Source of the DNA: Arabiibacter massiliensis
GTDB taxonomy: Bacteria; Actinomycetota; Coriobacteriia; Coriobacteriales; Eggerthellaceae
Assembly (NCBI RefSeq): GCF_900169505.1
Contig: NZ_LT827021.1
Coordinates: 1,240,001-1,304,000, forward strand
DNA: 64,000 bases
Direction of reading: 5' to 3'
Shown: one piece after another, positions 37,901 through 46,584 of the stretch
Numbering within the stretch: the stretch's first letter is position 1
How the letters are laid out: each line of letters opens with the position of its first letter
Notes under the pieces: model-generated
Told to the model about the DNA's origin: nothing
Seen by the model: only the letters and a program-made list of their open reading frames with translations
The model's database searches: none
Translations under genes and position numbers: made by a program

Positions 37901-40326
37901 CGCGACTCGATGGTCACCTTCGCGTTGTACTCGGGCTGGGTCACGAGCAGGTTCTCGTGGGATACCACGGACGGATCGCTCGACTTGAAGAGCCTCCAGC
38001 CGGCCGTGCCCATGGGGTCGTAGCCCTCCAAGTCCACCGGCACGATGCCCGCGCCTGCGGCATCGGCCGACGTGCGATCGTATGCCCAGGCCAAGTTGCC
38101 GTTCGCGTCGAGATACGTCTTCTGGAACGCATGCAGGTCGCTCGTGACCGCGTCGGCGTCCTGGTCGTTCGCGATGGCGGCGGCGTACCCGGCGACGGCC
38201 GCGTCCATGAGCGCGAGTTCGCGGTCGATGTCGGCCTGCTCGAGCGGCGCCACCGTGAACGCGAGCGTCTTCGCGGCGCTGATCTCGGGATTCGCCTTGT
38301 CGGTGACCGTGAGCACGATGTCCACCTGCGCCGCATCCTCGCCGGGCAGCGGGCGGTACACCGTGCCGGCCCAGCCGTTCACGACCACAGCGTCGGCAGA
38401 GGCGGTGTAGGCCACCTCGTAATACTTGCCATCAACGCCGATGGTCGCCGGCACGGGCAGCTGCACATCGCCCGTCAGCGCGTCGCGGTCGGCGACGGCG
38501 CCCGTCTCGGCCAGCCTGACGTTGTCGTACGTGAAGCTCGCATCCACCTTCTGCTGGAGCTCGGCCTTCGCGGCCGCCACCTTCTCGGGGTCGCCCTTCA
38601 CCGTGACGTCGAACGTCTTCTCGATAGTCGTCTCGGGACCGCCGGACGTCACGACGCCCACGGTTGCCGTGAGGCGCACCGTGCGATCGGCCGCGCTGCG
38701 CGTGACCTTGCCGGTGCGGTCCTCCCACGCGTACCCGGTGACGTTGACGGCCTCGGGATCGGACGACGTCCACGTCACCTCCGACCACGTCCTGCCCGCC
38801 AGCTTGTTCGGCAGCGTGAGGTCCTGCGTGACGGCGCCTGCCCCCTCGCCTGGCGCGAAGCCGATGGCGAGCGAGGCGGCCTTCTCCTTGAGCAGGCGCT
38901 CCACCCGGCCCTCGTCCCACGCGAGCACCGTGGCCTTGGCAGGCGCGTACGTATCGGACGCGTCGCCACAGACAAGGGAGAACGTCAGATCCAGCTTGCG
39001 GATGACGCCGTAGTCCAGGCCGCCCTTCTCGTCGGGCGAGACGTAGAAGTACGCGATGTCGCCGTTGGAGGAGCCGCTCGACGTGTCGACGCCGCCCGTC
39101 TGCCGGGGGTCGGGGTTCGCGAAGGCGGCCGACGAGACCGTGGAAATCACGTCGGAGAACCCGAGCTTCGCGAGCTCGGCCTCCGTCATGTCGTTGAGGT
39201 TGGCGTCCACGCCGTACACGGGGTTCGGGCACCAGCCGCTGAAGCCGTCGTTCTCCAGCGCTTCGAGGGCCGCGGCGAGGCGCTCCTCGTTGCCCGGCGA
39301 ACCCGCCGCCGCGACGGGGCCGGCCACAGCTTCCACCGTGTTCGACGAGCTGGCGACGACCTTGAGGTAGCATCCGGCATCCTCGGGCCCCACCTGGTAC
39401 GTCGCGCCCGCAGCGCCTTCGATGGGGGCGAACCCGCCGTCCTCGGCCGCGCCGCGCAGCCACTGGAACGCCACGCCCGCCATGACCGGCTCGGGATCCT
39501 GCCAGCTGTACTGCGGCTCGCCGTACGCCGTGGCGGAAAGCACCTGCCCCGTCTTCGCCTTGCCGCTGATCGCGACGGACGTCAGCGTCGCCTTGCCGTC
39601 CGTTACCTGGGAGGTTGAGGCCGCAGACCAGAATTCGCCGCCACCCGGCAGCGTCACCTTCACCGCGAGATACGAGCCCTGGTCGGACTCGCTTGCCTGG
39701 TAGGTTTGGGAAACCGCGCCGTCGATGGGAGCGTAGCCGCGGTAGCTCGATGCGCCGTACGCGTAGGACACCTTCGTCGCGCCGCGGTACCACTGGAACG
39801 TCGCGCCGGAGTAGTCGTCGATCTCGACCTCCTCGACGTCCCACCAGCCGTCGTCCTCCTCGACGAACGCCCAGGCGTAGAGCGGCTGCCCGACGCCTAT
39901 CTTGGAAGGCAGGTCGGCGGTGGCGGAGGCCTTGATACGCACGCCGTCGATCGTGCTCGCGGCCGCGCGCGGGGCCGGCGTCGCCGCAGGCGCGGAGGCG
40001 CTCTCGGCCGAGGCGACGGCGGCGGGCTCTGCCTCGGCTGGCTCTTCGGCGGCCGGCGCGGGGTCGGGAGCAGCCTCGACGGGCTGCGGCTCTTCCGTCG
40101 GCTCGGCCGGCTCCTCGGCAGGCTCGACGCCCGGCTGTTCTTCCGCGGCCGGCTCAGCAGCCGGCTCCTCCGCAGACGCGTCGGCAGCGGGCGTTTCGAG
40201 CTGCGCCCAGGCGGCGCTCGGCGCGAGGGAGGCCGCCAGCACGTAGGCCAGCAGCAGCGAAAGCAGCTTCTTGGGGATTCCCGCGCCCGCCGAGGTGGCG
40301 CGCGCAGCGTGAGAACCGATGGTCAT
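34906..40326 (-). CDS. giant surface protein with three transcobalamin-like domains
   Basis: 1,806 residues. Order: signal peptide (KLLSLLLAYVLAASLAPSAAWA), Glu/Pro/Ala-rich stalk to about 110, Ig-like modules to about 690 (including FQWYRG and FQWLRGA repeats and an atrophied bacterial Ig region, TWSEVTWTSSDPEAVNV). Then three DUF4430/transcobalamin-like repeats at about 855-965, 975-1090 and 1095-1205 (DVGATVADLAEALF, DEGATAADLSEALF, VEGATAADLTEQML, each closed by FYVNG/FVNGE and PGD.V.W.Y). A PQQ-type beta-propeller follows at about 1260-1640, an InlB-type repeat (GFTFAGWFADEAC) and a C-terminal membrane helix with RRR. I see no canonical LPXTG. GAGAGG lies 5 nt before the ATG. Likely role: capture of cobalamin outside the membrane. 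Confidence 0.85.
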   Translation of the reverse strand: MTIGSHAARATSAGAGIPKKLLSLLLAYVLAASLAPSAAWAQLETPAADASAEEPAAEPAAEEQPGVEPAEEPAEPTEEPQPVEAAPDPAPAAEEPAEAEPAAVASAESASAPAATPAPRAAASTIDGVRIKASATADLPSKIGVGQPLYAWAFVEEDDGWWDVEEVEIDDYSGATFQWYRGATKVSYAYGASSYRGYAPIDGAVSQTYQASESDQGSYLAVKVTLPGGGEFWSAASTSQVTDGKATLTSVAISGKAKTGQVLSATAYGEPQYSWQDPEPVMAGVAFQWLRGAAEDGGFAPIEGAAGATYQVGPEDAGCYLKVVASSSNTVEAVAGPVAAAGSPGNEERLAAALEALENDGFSGWCPNPVYGVDANLNDMTEAELAKLGFSDVISTVSSAAFANPDPRQTGGVDTSSGSSNGDIAYFYVSPDEKGGLDYGVIRKLDLTFSLVCGDASDTYAPAKATVLAWDEGRVERLLKEKAASLAIGFAPGEGAGAVTQDLTLPNKLAGRTWSEVTWTSSDPEAVNVTGYAWEDRTGKVTRSAADRTVRLTATVGVVTSGGPETTIEKTFDVTVKGDPEKVAAAKAELQQKVDASFTYDNVRLAETGAVADRDALTGDVQLPVPATIGVDGKYYEVAYTASADAVVVNGWAGTVYRPLPGEDAAQVDIVLTVTDKANPEISAAKTLAFTVAPLEQADIDRELALMDAAVAGYAAAIANDQDADAVTSDLHAFQKTYLDANGNLAWAYDRTSADAAGAGIVPVDLEGYDPMGTAGWRLFKSSDPSVVSHENLLVTQPEYNAKVTIESRLASEKYARYAERYPDNAAFQKLAGRDVSAEFAVRGESGQEDPFVTATCSVIGVDKDGAAQTWAAAEPYTLDVGATVADLAEALFAKTGMAADFGVGAWGWSLNAITSPFDAGLTLRWGTLQGLGWMFYVNGQDLGKGAGDYALQPGDRVIWRYGSWQDPAPADKLSVTCEVIGTDADGAAQTWASATAFALDEGATAADLSEALFEQAGLTAQTGTGAYGWYLTSIASPYTGEQLGSVETSPGVWSFWQLFVNGELANVGAGGCVLAAGDVVTWCYGSDGTLPGQVAASCEVIGLDANGNAQRWAAPASYTMVEGATAADLTEQMLAKTGLEGTVVRGDFWYLSDMTSPYDDALTLAFDPTTGAYWQMFVNGEWSLDGADAYTLQPGDSVTWCYTADPKLPDPDAAVPDPNAPRPSYDASWPGFAGGGAPGGAVVSSPTPAESAELAWSYRYADAKTGVSEPLVVDGDVYLVTSGELRRIDADTGEVLAAANVGGTFLYSCRPAYADGVIVVPFDDGSLAAFTADRLTCVWKTAPLPTADGARYQSLSSLTVADGRVLAAFTVVGAGGVGVRGALLCASLADGRVLWTKVDDAADGSAAGYYWAGAAASGGDVVIGDEAGAVTLLDGATGAAKSSVALGAPCRAGIVEVPAQGRAAGAAAYAAVTTDGTLHLVVRESDQLRAAGSVRFAERSTSTPAVAGGKAFVCGADAEGYGTLSVIDLGTLAVDCALRGGRGDAQSAPLVSVQGDGTYAYFTCNGLPGGVYGYRLGDEAAYLLFAPEGEQRQYTAASVVADAQGNLYYTNDSGTLFALKGRAGAKVTFEANGGSYVAPVYVALGTALIAPADPVRDGFTFAGWFADEACTTPWSFEAKVEGPLTLYAKWTAKGQGGDPEATGSSSRPLARTPFGSAPAAARSPLAEAVQAVKEAAAPEAAQASAAGSRAKTLAASGGAADAGGSEALGGGLNPLAASGLALGAVGLVAVGAYVLIARRRNGGLS

Positions 40327-40384
40327 CGGAACCTCTCTTCCAGGGCCTCGAGGTACGATGGACAGGTGTTCCGACTTTGCCTCG

Positions 40385-40560
40385 TCTGAGACGGGACAGC
40401 GCTGCCGCACGCTGCCTGGTTCCGCTCATCGGCGTTTACGGTTACTGGTATAGCGCGGGATTCCCACCCGCATTCCCCTCGGGCCGCCTCCTCGGCGGTC
40501 CGGCGCCGCGCCCGGCGCGCTCCATCCTAGCCAATCAACATATCCGTGGCATTCTACCAC
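40385..40560 (-). promoter_or_regulatory. cobalamin riboswitch-like leader
   Basis: On the minus strand, between about 40480 and 40430, the order GGGGAAT, GGGTGGGAATCCCGC, CCAGTAACCGTAA follows the conserved cobalamin-aptamer core (GGGAA, GGTG.GAATCC, CCCG.AAC.GTAA). A paired GC-rich arm precedes it (40480-40520) and GCGGAACCAGGCAGC follows it (40411-40426), where the B12 box is expected. The peripheral P7-P9 part looks short. TAGAAT near 40550 is a possible -10 box. It ends about 60 nt before the giant gene. A covariance-model search was not possible here. Confidence 0.75.
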
Positions 40561-40652
40561 CGTTTCGCTCCGAAAAGCGCGGCGTTGGCGGGCGAAAGGC
40601 GGAAGGGAGACGCAGGGGAGCTCTGGCGCGCTCCGCTCAGACAACGCGCCCC

Positions 40653-41836
40653 TCACTGGTAGCGCAGCGACTCCACCGGGTCGAGCTTGGCGGCGCGGCG
40701 GGCCGGGTACGACCCGAACACGACGCCGATGAGCACGCACACGCCCACGGCACCGGCTACCACTTCGGGCGCGAGCACGGGCGTCACGCTCATGCCAGGC
40801 TGCACGGCCCCCACCAGCTGCCCCAGCCCGAACGCGGCCAGAAAGCCGAACACGATGCCGAACACCCCGCCCGTCACGCAGAGCATCACCGATTCCAGCA
40901 GGAACTGCTTTGTGATGTCGCGCCGCCGCGCCCCGAGCGACTTGCGGAGCCCTATCTCGCGGATGCGCTCGGTGACGTTCGTCAGCATCATGTTCATGAT
41001 GCCGATGCCGCCCACGAACAGCGAGATGGACGCCACCGACCCCATGAGCAGCGAGAACGACGCCATCATCGTCTCCATCTGCTGGATGACGGCGTCGAGG
41101 GACTGCACGTAGACGGTGTCGGGCTCGGCGTTGAAATACTGCGCCACGAACGTCTGCGTGGTCTCGACCAGGCGGTCCATGTCGGTACCCTCGCGCGCGA
41201 TGCCGAGGATCTGCTGGATGCCGCCCCCGCCGCCCAGCCGCGTCTCGACCGTGGTGAAGGGCACGTAGAGCGGCGCGCCGCCCATGAACGAGGTGGACTC
41301 GAGCACGCCCACCACCGTGTAGTCGTCGTTGCCGAGGCGGATGGACGAGCCTATGACCTGGGCGTCAGCGCTGCCGAAGAGCTGCATGAGCGAGTTCGCC
41401 TCCACCACGACGAGACGCGCGGCGCCCTGCTCCTCGGCGTCGGTGAAGAAGCGCCCCTCCTTGAGCTTCGAGCCGTTCACCGCGAAGAAGTCGGGGCGCA
41501 CGCCGGTGACGCCCACGAAGTTCTTCTGCCCGTCCGCGCCCGTGACCTCGGTCGACGCGTACCCGGCACCGGTGATGGTCTCGTACTCGGGCATGCCCAG
41601 CGCAAGCCTGTCCAGATCGTCGAACGTGATGCCGTCAGGCGAGTAGGCGCTGATGGACACCTGGCGCGCCTGCGAGAACCCCATCTCGCCCATGAGCGTG
41701 TTCTGGATGCCCGCGATGAGCGAGGTCATAGCGATGACGGCCGCGATGCCGATGACGATGCCTAAGATGGTGAGCAGCGAGCGGCCCTTGTTGGCCGACA
41801 GAGCGTGCCATGTCTCGTAGAAGAGGTCGCCTATCC

Positions 41837-41840
<4 letters not shown>
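40653..41840 (-). CDS. MacB/FtsX-type ABC exporter permease
   Basis: 395 residues. N-terminal membrane helix (LLTILGIVIGIAAVIAM), a periplasmic MacB core domain with VYVQSLDAVIQQ, and three C-terminal helices (ISLFVGGIGIMNMMLTNVTER, FGIVFGFLAAFGLGQLVG, VGVCVLIGVVFGSYPARRAA). It exports peptides, antimicrobials or lipids with its ATPase and adaptor; the substrate is not predictable. It is the last gene of a three-gene operon and overlaps the ATPase gene by 4 nt. Confidence 0.92.
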
Positions 41841-42553
<713 letters not shown>

Positions 42554-42555
42554 GG

Positions 42556-43989
42556 TTAGCCCGCGCTCACGTCGAGGGCGGCCATGCCCATGGCGGGGCC
42601 GCCGTCCGTCGCGCCGACGCCCTCCATGGAGCCGACCGTCACCTCGTCGCCGGGCTCGAGGCCGCCCTCGACCACGGTGATGAGGCCGTCGGAGGCGACC
42701 ACCTCCACCTCGCGCCGCTCGACCTCCATCGTTCCGGGATCGACGACCGCCAGCACGTAGCTGCCGCCCGCGCCGTCGTCCTGAACGGCCGAGATGGGCA
42801 CCATAAGGGCGTTCTCGATAGTGCGGGTCACGATGGTGGCCTTGGCGGTCATGCCGGGCTTGAGGCGCGGGTCCGGCTCGGCAATGAGCAGCTTGACCGT
42901 ATAGGTTACCGCGCCGCCCATGCCGCCCATGTTCTCGGCCGCTCCGTCGGACGTGGTGGCGATGCTCGTCACCGTGGCCGGCAGCACGAGGTCGGGGGCC
43001 GCGGTGAACGTGACCTCGGCAGTCTGATCGGCCGTGATCTTGAGGATGTCGATCTCGTTGACGCCGACGGACACCGTCATCTGCGACAAGTCGGCGATCT
43101 GCACGGGAGAGGCCGCGCCGGTGGCCGTCGCGCCGAGCGCCTTGCCCGGCTCGATGCTGACGGCGATCACGCTGCCCGCGATGGAGGCCGTTACCGTGCG
43201 CTTGTCGGCGCGGGCCACCGCCTCGTCGTAGGCGGCCTGCGCGTTCTGGAGGGCCAGGTTCGCGTTGCCGAGCGCCAGCTCGGCCTGGCGGATGGCCGAG
43301 TCGGCGCTGGCCGCGTCGAACGACGAGCCGCCGTCCGGCATGCCGGCCGCCTCCTCCGCAGCCGCTTGGACGCTCGCGGCGGCCTGTTGGCCGGAGGACT
43401 TCGCGCGGTAGGCGTCGTTCACGGCGTTCTGCGCCTGGGCCACGCCGTTCTCGGCCTCCGCGATGCCCTGGGCCGCCTGCTTCACCGCCTTGTCCAACTC
43501 GTCGTTGACCACGGTGAACAGCGTCTGCCCGGCCTCGACCGCGTCGCCCTCGGACACGAGCACCTCGCCCACGATGCCGTCCACCTCGGGCGTGGCGCTC
43601 ACCGACGCGACGGGCCGGAGGCTGCCGGACGCCGACACGGTCTCGACGTAGGGACCCTGCTCCACGACGGCGGTCTGCGGGGCGCTGTCCTGCAGGGCCT
43701 TGGCCGCCTGATCGGCCGCGAACCAGGCCCACGCGCCGCCCGCGATGGCGATCACGGCCGCAGCCGATGCGACGCCCGCGATGATCTTGCGGCGACGCTG
43801 CTTCTTGCGCTTGGCGCGCAGGTCGTTGAACGCGCGCATGTCGGCGAGGGCATCGGGATCTACAAGGCCGCCCTCCCAGGGAGGAAGCGCCTGCGTTGCG
43901 CCCTCGACCTGCCCGAACGCGCGCGGCGGGACATTCGGAGGCTCGATGCCGCCCGGTTTTCCCTGACGGCGATTGTTTGTCGGACCCAT
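42556..43989 (-). CDS. HlyD/MacA-type membrane fusion adaptor
   Basis: 477 residues. Cytoplasmic tail, membrane helix (IIAGVASAAAVIAIAGGAWAW), lipoyl-like half (PEVDGIVGEVLVSEGDAVEAG), an alpha-helical hairpin rich in Ala and Gln, then the second lipoyl half and beta-barrel (GSVIAVSIEPGKALG, LKPGMTAKATIVTR). It links the ABC exporter to the outside. GGGAGGT lies 6 nt before the ATG. It is first in the operon with the ATPase and permease, and is divergent from the MGMT-like gene. Confidence 0.92.
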   Translation of the reverse strand: MGPTNNRRQGKPGGIEPPNVPPRAFGQVEGATQALPPWEGGLVDPDALADMRAFNDLRAKRKKQRRRKIIAGVASAAAVIAIAGGAWAWFAADQAAKALQDSAPQTAVVEQGPYVETVSASGSLRPVASVSATPEVDGIVGEVLVSEGDAVEAGQTLFTVVNDELDKAVKQAAQGIAEAENGVAQAQNAVNDAYRAKSSGQQAAASVQAAAEEAAGMPDGGSSFDAASADSAIRQAELALGNANLALQNAQAAYDEAVARADKRTVTASIAGSVIAVSIEPGKALGATATGAASPVQIADLSQMTVSVGVNEIDILKITADQTAEVTFTAAPDLVLPATVTSIATTSDGAAENMGGMGGAVTYTVKLLIAEPDPRLKPGMTAKATIVTRTIENALMVPISAVQDDGAGGSYVLAVVDPGTMEVERREVEVVASDGLITVVEGGLEPGDEVTVGSMEGVGATDGGPAMGMAALDVSAG

Positions 43990-44207
43990 CTCAAACCTCC
44001 CGTGCGAACGTTGCGGGGGCGGCTCCCATGGAGCGGCCGTACCTCAATCATACGGTGAACGCCCTGAAAAGGGAAGCCGCAATCGACGCGGACGGAGGCG
44101 CGCGCGTCCGGATGCGCTCCGGGTTGCGCTCCGACGGCTCGATCCGCTTGCCGTATCTTGCCGTATACTGGTGCCGGAAAACTTGGTTGCGAAGGGAGCT
44201 GTGGTCG

Positions 44208-44606
44208 ATGGGGGATTTCTCCAGGCGGGTGTTTCAGGTGGTGCGTCAGGTGCCGCGCGGCAAAGTGGCGACGTACGGCCAGGTGGGAAGGCTTATCGGG
44301 GCGCCGAGGTCGGCCCGCTACGTGGGCTACGCGCTGCGGGCGAACCCCGAGCCCGGCACCGATCCCGGCTGCATCCCCTGCCACCGCGTGGTGTTCAAGG
44401 ACGGGGGCCTGTGCAAGTCGTTCGCATTCGGCGGGCCCGACGAGCAGCGTGTGATGCTGGAGGCCGAGGGCGTTGCGTTCGACGACGAGGGCCGCGTGGA
44501 CATGGCAGCGTGCCAATGGGACGGCCGTATGGACGCCGCCTGCGACCCGGACGCCCCCACCGGTCCCCCGCCCGACTTCGACTGGCAAGCCGAGCTGGGG
44601 GAATAG
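44208..44606 (+). CDS. MGMT-like DNA alkyltransferase domain protein
   Basis: 132 residues covering only the C-terminal DNA-binding domain of methylated-DNA-cysteine methyltransferases: FQVVRQVPRGKVATYGQVG, NPEPGTDPGCIPCHRVV and KSFAFGG. The acceptor cysteine of the PCHRV motif is present, so it may be a short active methyltransferase rather than an alkyltransferase-like protein, in which that Cys is replaced. The N-terminal domain of Ada/Ogt is missing. The start with GAAGGGAG about 9 nt upstream is preferred over the longer open frame. Confidence 0.88.
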   Translation: MGDFSRRVFQVVRQVPRGKVATYGQVGRLIGAPRSARYVGYALRANPEPGTDPGCIPCHRVVFKDGGLCKSFAFGGPDEQRVMLEAEGVAFDDEGRVDMAACQWDGRMDAACDPDAPTGPPPDFDWQAELGE

Positions 44607-44610
44607 AGGG

Positions 44611-44856
44611 TTAGGGAAATGCGATGATAGTTGATTCGTAACTCACGACTTCGCCACTCTCATCTGAAATGACAATGGTCTTGTACGTGCGAGCGTCTTG
44701 CAGCGGCCTTCTCTCCACGATATTCGCCAGCGCTCCAAGACCCTCTATGGCGAACCCCGACTTCGTCATGTAAAGCGCTGTCTCGTCGGGCCTCAGAAGC
44801 GTCTCCATCTCGATCGCGTATTTCGCGGCGATCATCGCGGCTTCTTTTACATTCAT
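44611..44856 (-). CDS. small unrecognised protein
   Basis: 81 residues, no membrane segment or signal peptide. It begins MNVKEAAMIAAKYAIEMETLL, cut here for its helical look, and ends in a beta-rich half (YKTIVISDESGEVVSYES). GAGGGGG lies 6 nt before the ATG. I recognise no family. It is convergent with the MGMT-like gene, 4 nt apart. Confidence 0.6.
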   Translation of the reverse strand: MNVKEAAMIAAKYAIEMETLLRPDETALYMTKSGFAIEGLGALANIVERRPLQDARTYKTIVISDESGEVVSYESTIIAFP

Positions 44857-44886
44857 GGATACCCCCTCATCAAGACAGTCGTTGCT

Positions 44887-46584
44887 CTAGCATCCCAGGT
44901 CAGAGGCGTAGGATGCGGCGACGGCCTGGGCGACGCGGAGGCCGTCGCAGGCGGCGCTCATGATGCCGCCGGCGTAGCCCGCGCCCTCGCCGCAGGGGTA
45001 GAGGCCGCTTTCGGGGGCGTCGTCGGGCGTGCCCTCGAGGCGCGCCTGCAGGCCCTCGCCGCGCACGATGCGCACGGGGCTCGAGCTGCGCGCCTCCACG
45101 CCGGTCATGACGGCGCCCGCGTCTGCGAAGCCGTGCAGCCGGCGGTCGAGCAGGGGCAGCGCCTCGGCCAGGGCGTCGGCCACATAGCCGGGCAGGCACG
45201 CGCGCAAATCGCACCAGACAACGCCGCGCGCGTACGTAGGATGCACCGTTGCACTCGCGTGTCCCGCGCGCCCGGCGAGGAAGTCCCCCACCGTCTGCGC
45301 GGGCGCGGCGTACGGCGCGCCGCCGGCAGCGTGGGCCGCCGCGTAGGCCGCACGCTCCATGGCCCGCTGCAGCTCGACGCCCGCGAGCACGTCTTTGCCC
45401 GGGAAGTCCTCGGGACCCACGCCCACCAGAAGCGCGCTGTTCGCGTTCTCGCCGTCGCGCGCATGGCGGCTCATGCCGTTCACCACCACGCCCTCGGGCT
45501 CGCTGGCCGCGCACACCACCTGGCCGCCGGGGCACATGCAGAACGTGTAGGCGCTCCGGCCGCTTGGCAGATGCACAGCCAGCTTGTAATCGGCCGCGCC
45601 GAGCGCCGGGTGGTCGGCCGCTTCGCCGTACTGCGCGCGGTTCACGAGCGCCTGCGGGTGCTCGATGCGCACGCCCACGGAAAACGGCTTGCGCTCCATG
45701 GAAACGCCCGCGTCGCGCACGAGCTGGAACGTGTCGCGCGCCGAATGCCCGCAGGCCAGCACGACGCGCCGCGCCGGAAGCTCCTCCACCGCGCCCGTGC
45801 GCCCGTCGCGCACCGAGACGGCCGCCAGCGCGCCGCCTTCGAAGCGCATCCCGACAAGCTGGGCGTGGAAGCGCACCTCGCCGCCCGCCGCCTCGATCTG
45901 GCGACGCATCGTGCGCACCACGTCCACCAGAAGGTCGGTGCCGATGTGGGGCTTCGCCTGCCAGAGCACCTCTTCGGGCGCGCCGGCGTCCGCGAACAGG
46001 CGCAGCACGTGGCGCGCGTTGGGGCTCTTGATGTTGGTGGTCAGCTTGCCGTCCGAGAACGTGCCGGCACCGCCCTCGCCGAACTGGATGTTCGTCTGCG
46101 CGTCGAGCGGCCCGCCCGCGTCGAAGGCGGCCACGGCGGCCAGGCGCTCGTCCACGTCGCCGCCGCGTTCCAGCACGAGCGGCGAAAGCCCCGCGCGCGC
46201 CAGGTAGAGCGCGCAGAAGAGCCCCGCCGGCCCCGAGCCCACCACGACGGGCCGCGGCTCGCCGGAGGCCGCGAGCGCCGCGCCGAGCGCGGGTACGACC
46301 AGCGGCTCGTAGGGGGTGTGGCGCTTGACCTGCGGGTTCTCGACCGCTGCGGCGAGCACCCGCTCCTCGGCGGCCGCCTCCGCCAGCTTTGCGCCAAGCG
46401 TCGCCACGAAGTGCACGTCGCGCTTCTTGCGCGCGTCCACGCTGCGCTTGAGCACGCACACGGAGCGGATTGCGCTCTCGTCCACGCCGAGCGCGTCCGC
46501 GGCAGCCGCACGTACGAGCGCTTCAGCCGCAGCTCCCGGAAGCCCCGCATCGAGTGGCAGGCGCACGTTCGCCACCTCAAGCAT
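44887..46584 (-). CDS. FAD-dependent oxidoreductase
   Basis: 565 residues. An N-terminal ~90-residue domain (VCVLKRSVDARKKRDVHF) precedes the FAD-binding fold (VVVGSGPAGLFCALYLARAG). Further conserved stretches are TNIQFGEGGAGTFSDGKL, CMCPGGQVVCAASEPEG and GEGAGYAGGIMSAACDGL. This is the widespread YP_-type FAD-dependent dehydrogenase family with a two-part C-terminus, whose reaction is not established. It overlaps the next gene by 8 nt, so both flavoproteins are made together. Confidence 0.87.
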   Translation of the reverse strand: MLEVANVRLPLDAGLPGAAAEALVRAAAADALGVDESAIRSVCVLKRSVDARKKRDVHFVATLGAKLAEAAAEERVLAAAVENPQVKRHTPYEPLVVPALGAALAASGEPRPVVVGSGPAGLFCALYLARAGLSPLVLERGGDVDERLAAVAAFDAGGPLDAQTNIQFGEGGAGTFSDGKLTTNIKSPNARHVLRLFADAGAPEEVLWQAKPHIGTDLLVDVVRTMRRQIEAAGGEVRFHAQLVGMRFEGGALAAVSVRDGRTGAVEELPARRVVLACGHSARDTFQLVRDAGVSMERKPFSVGVRIEHPQALVNRAQYGEAADHPALGAADYKLAVHLPSGRSAYTFCMCPGGQVVCAASEPEGVVVNGMSRHARDGENANSALLVGVGPEDFPGKDVLAGVELQRAMERAAYAAAHAAGGAPYAAPAQTVGDFLAGRAGHASATVHPTYARGVVWCDLRACLPGYVADALAEALPLLDRRLHGFADAGAVMTGVEARSSSPVRIVRGEGLQARLEGTPDDAPESGLYPCGEGAGYAGGIMSAACDGLRVAQAVAASYASDLGC

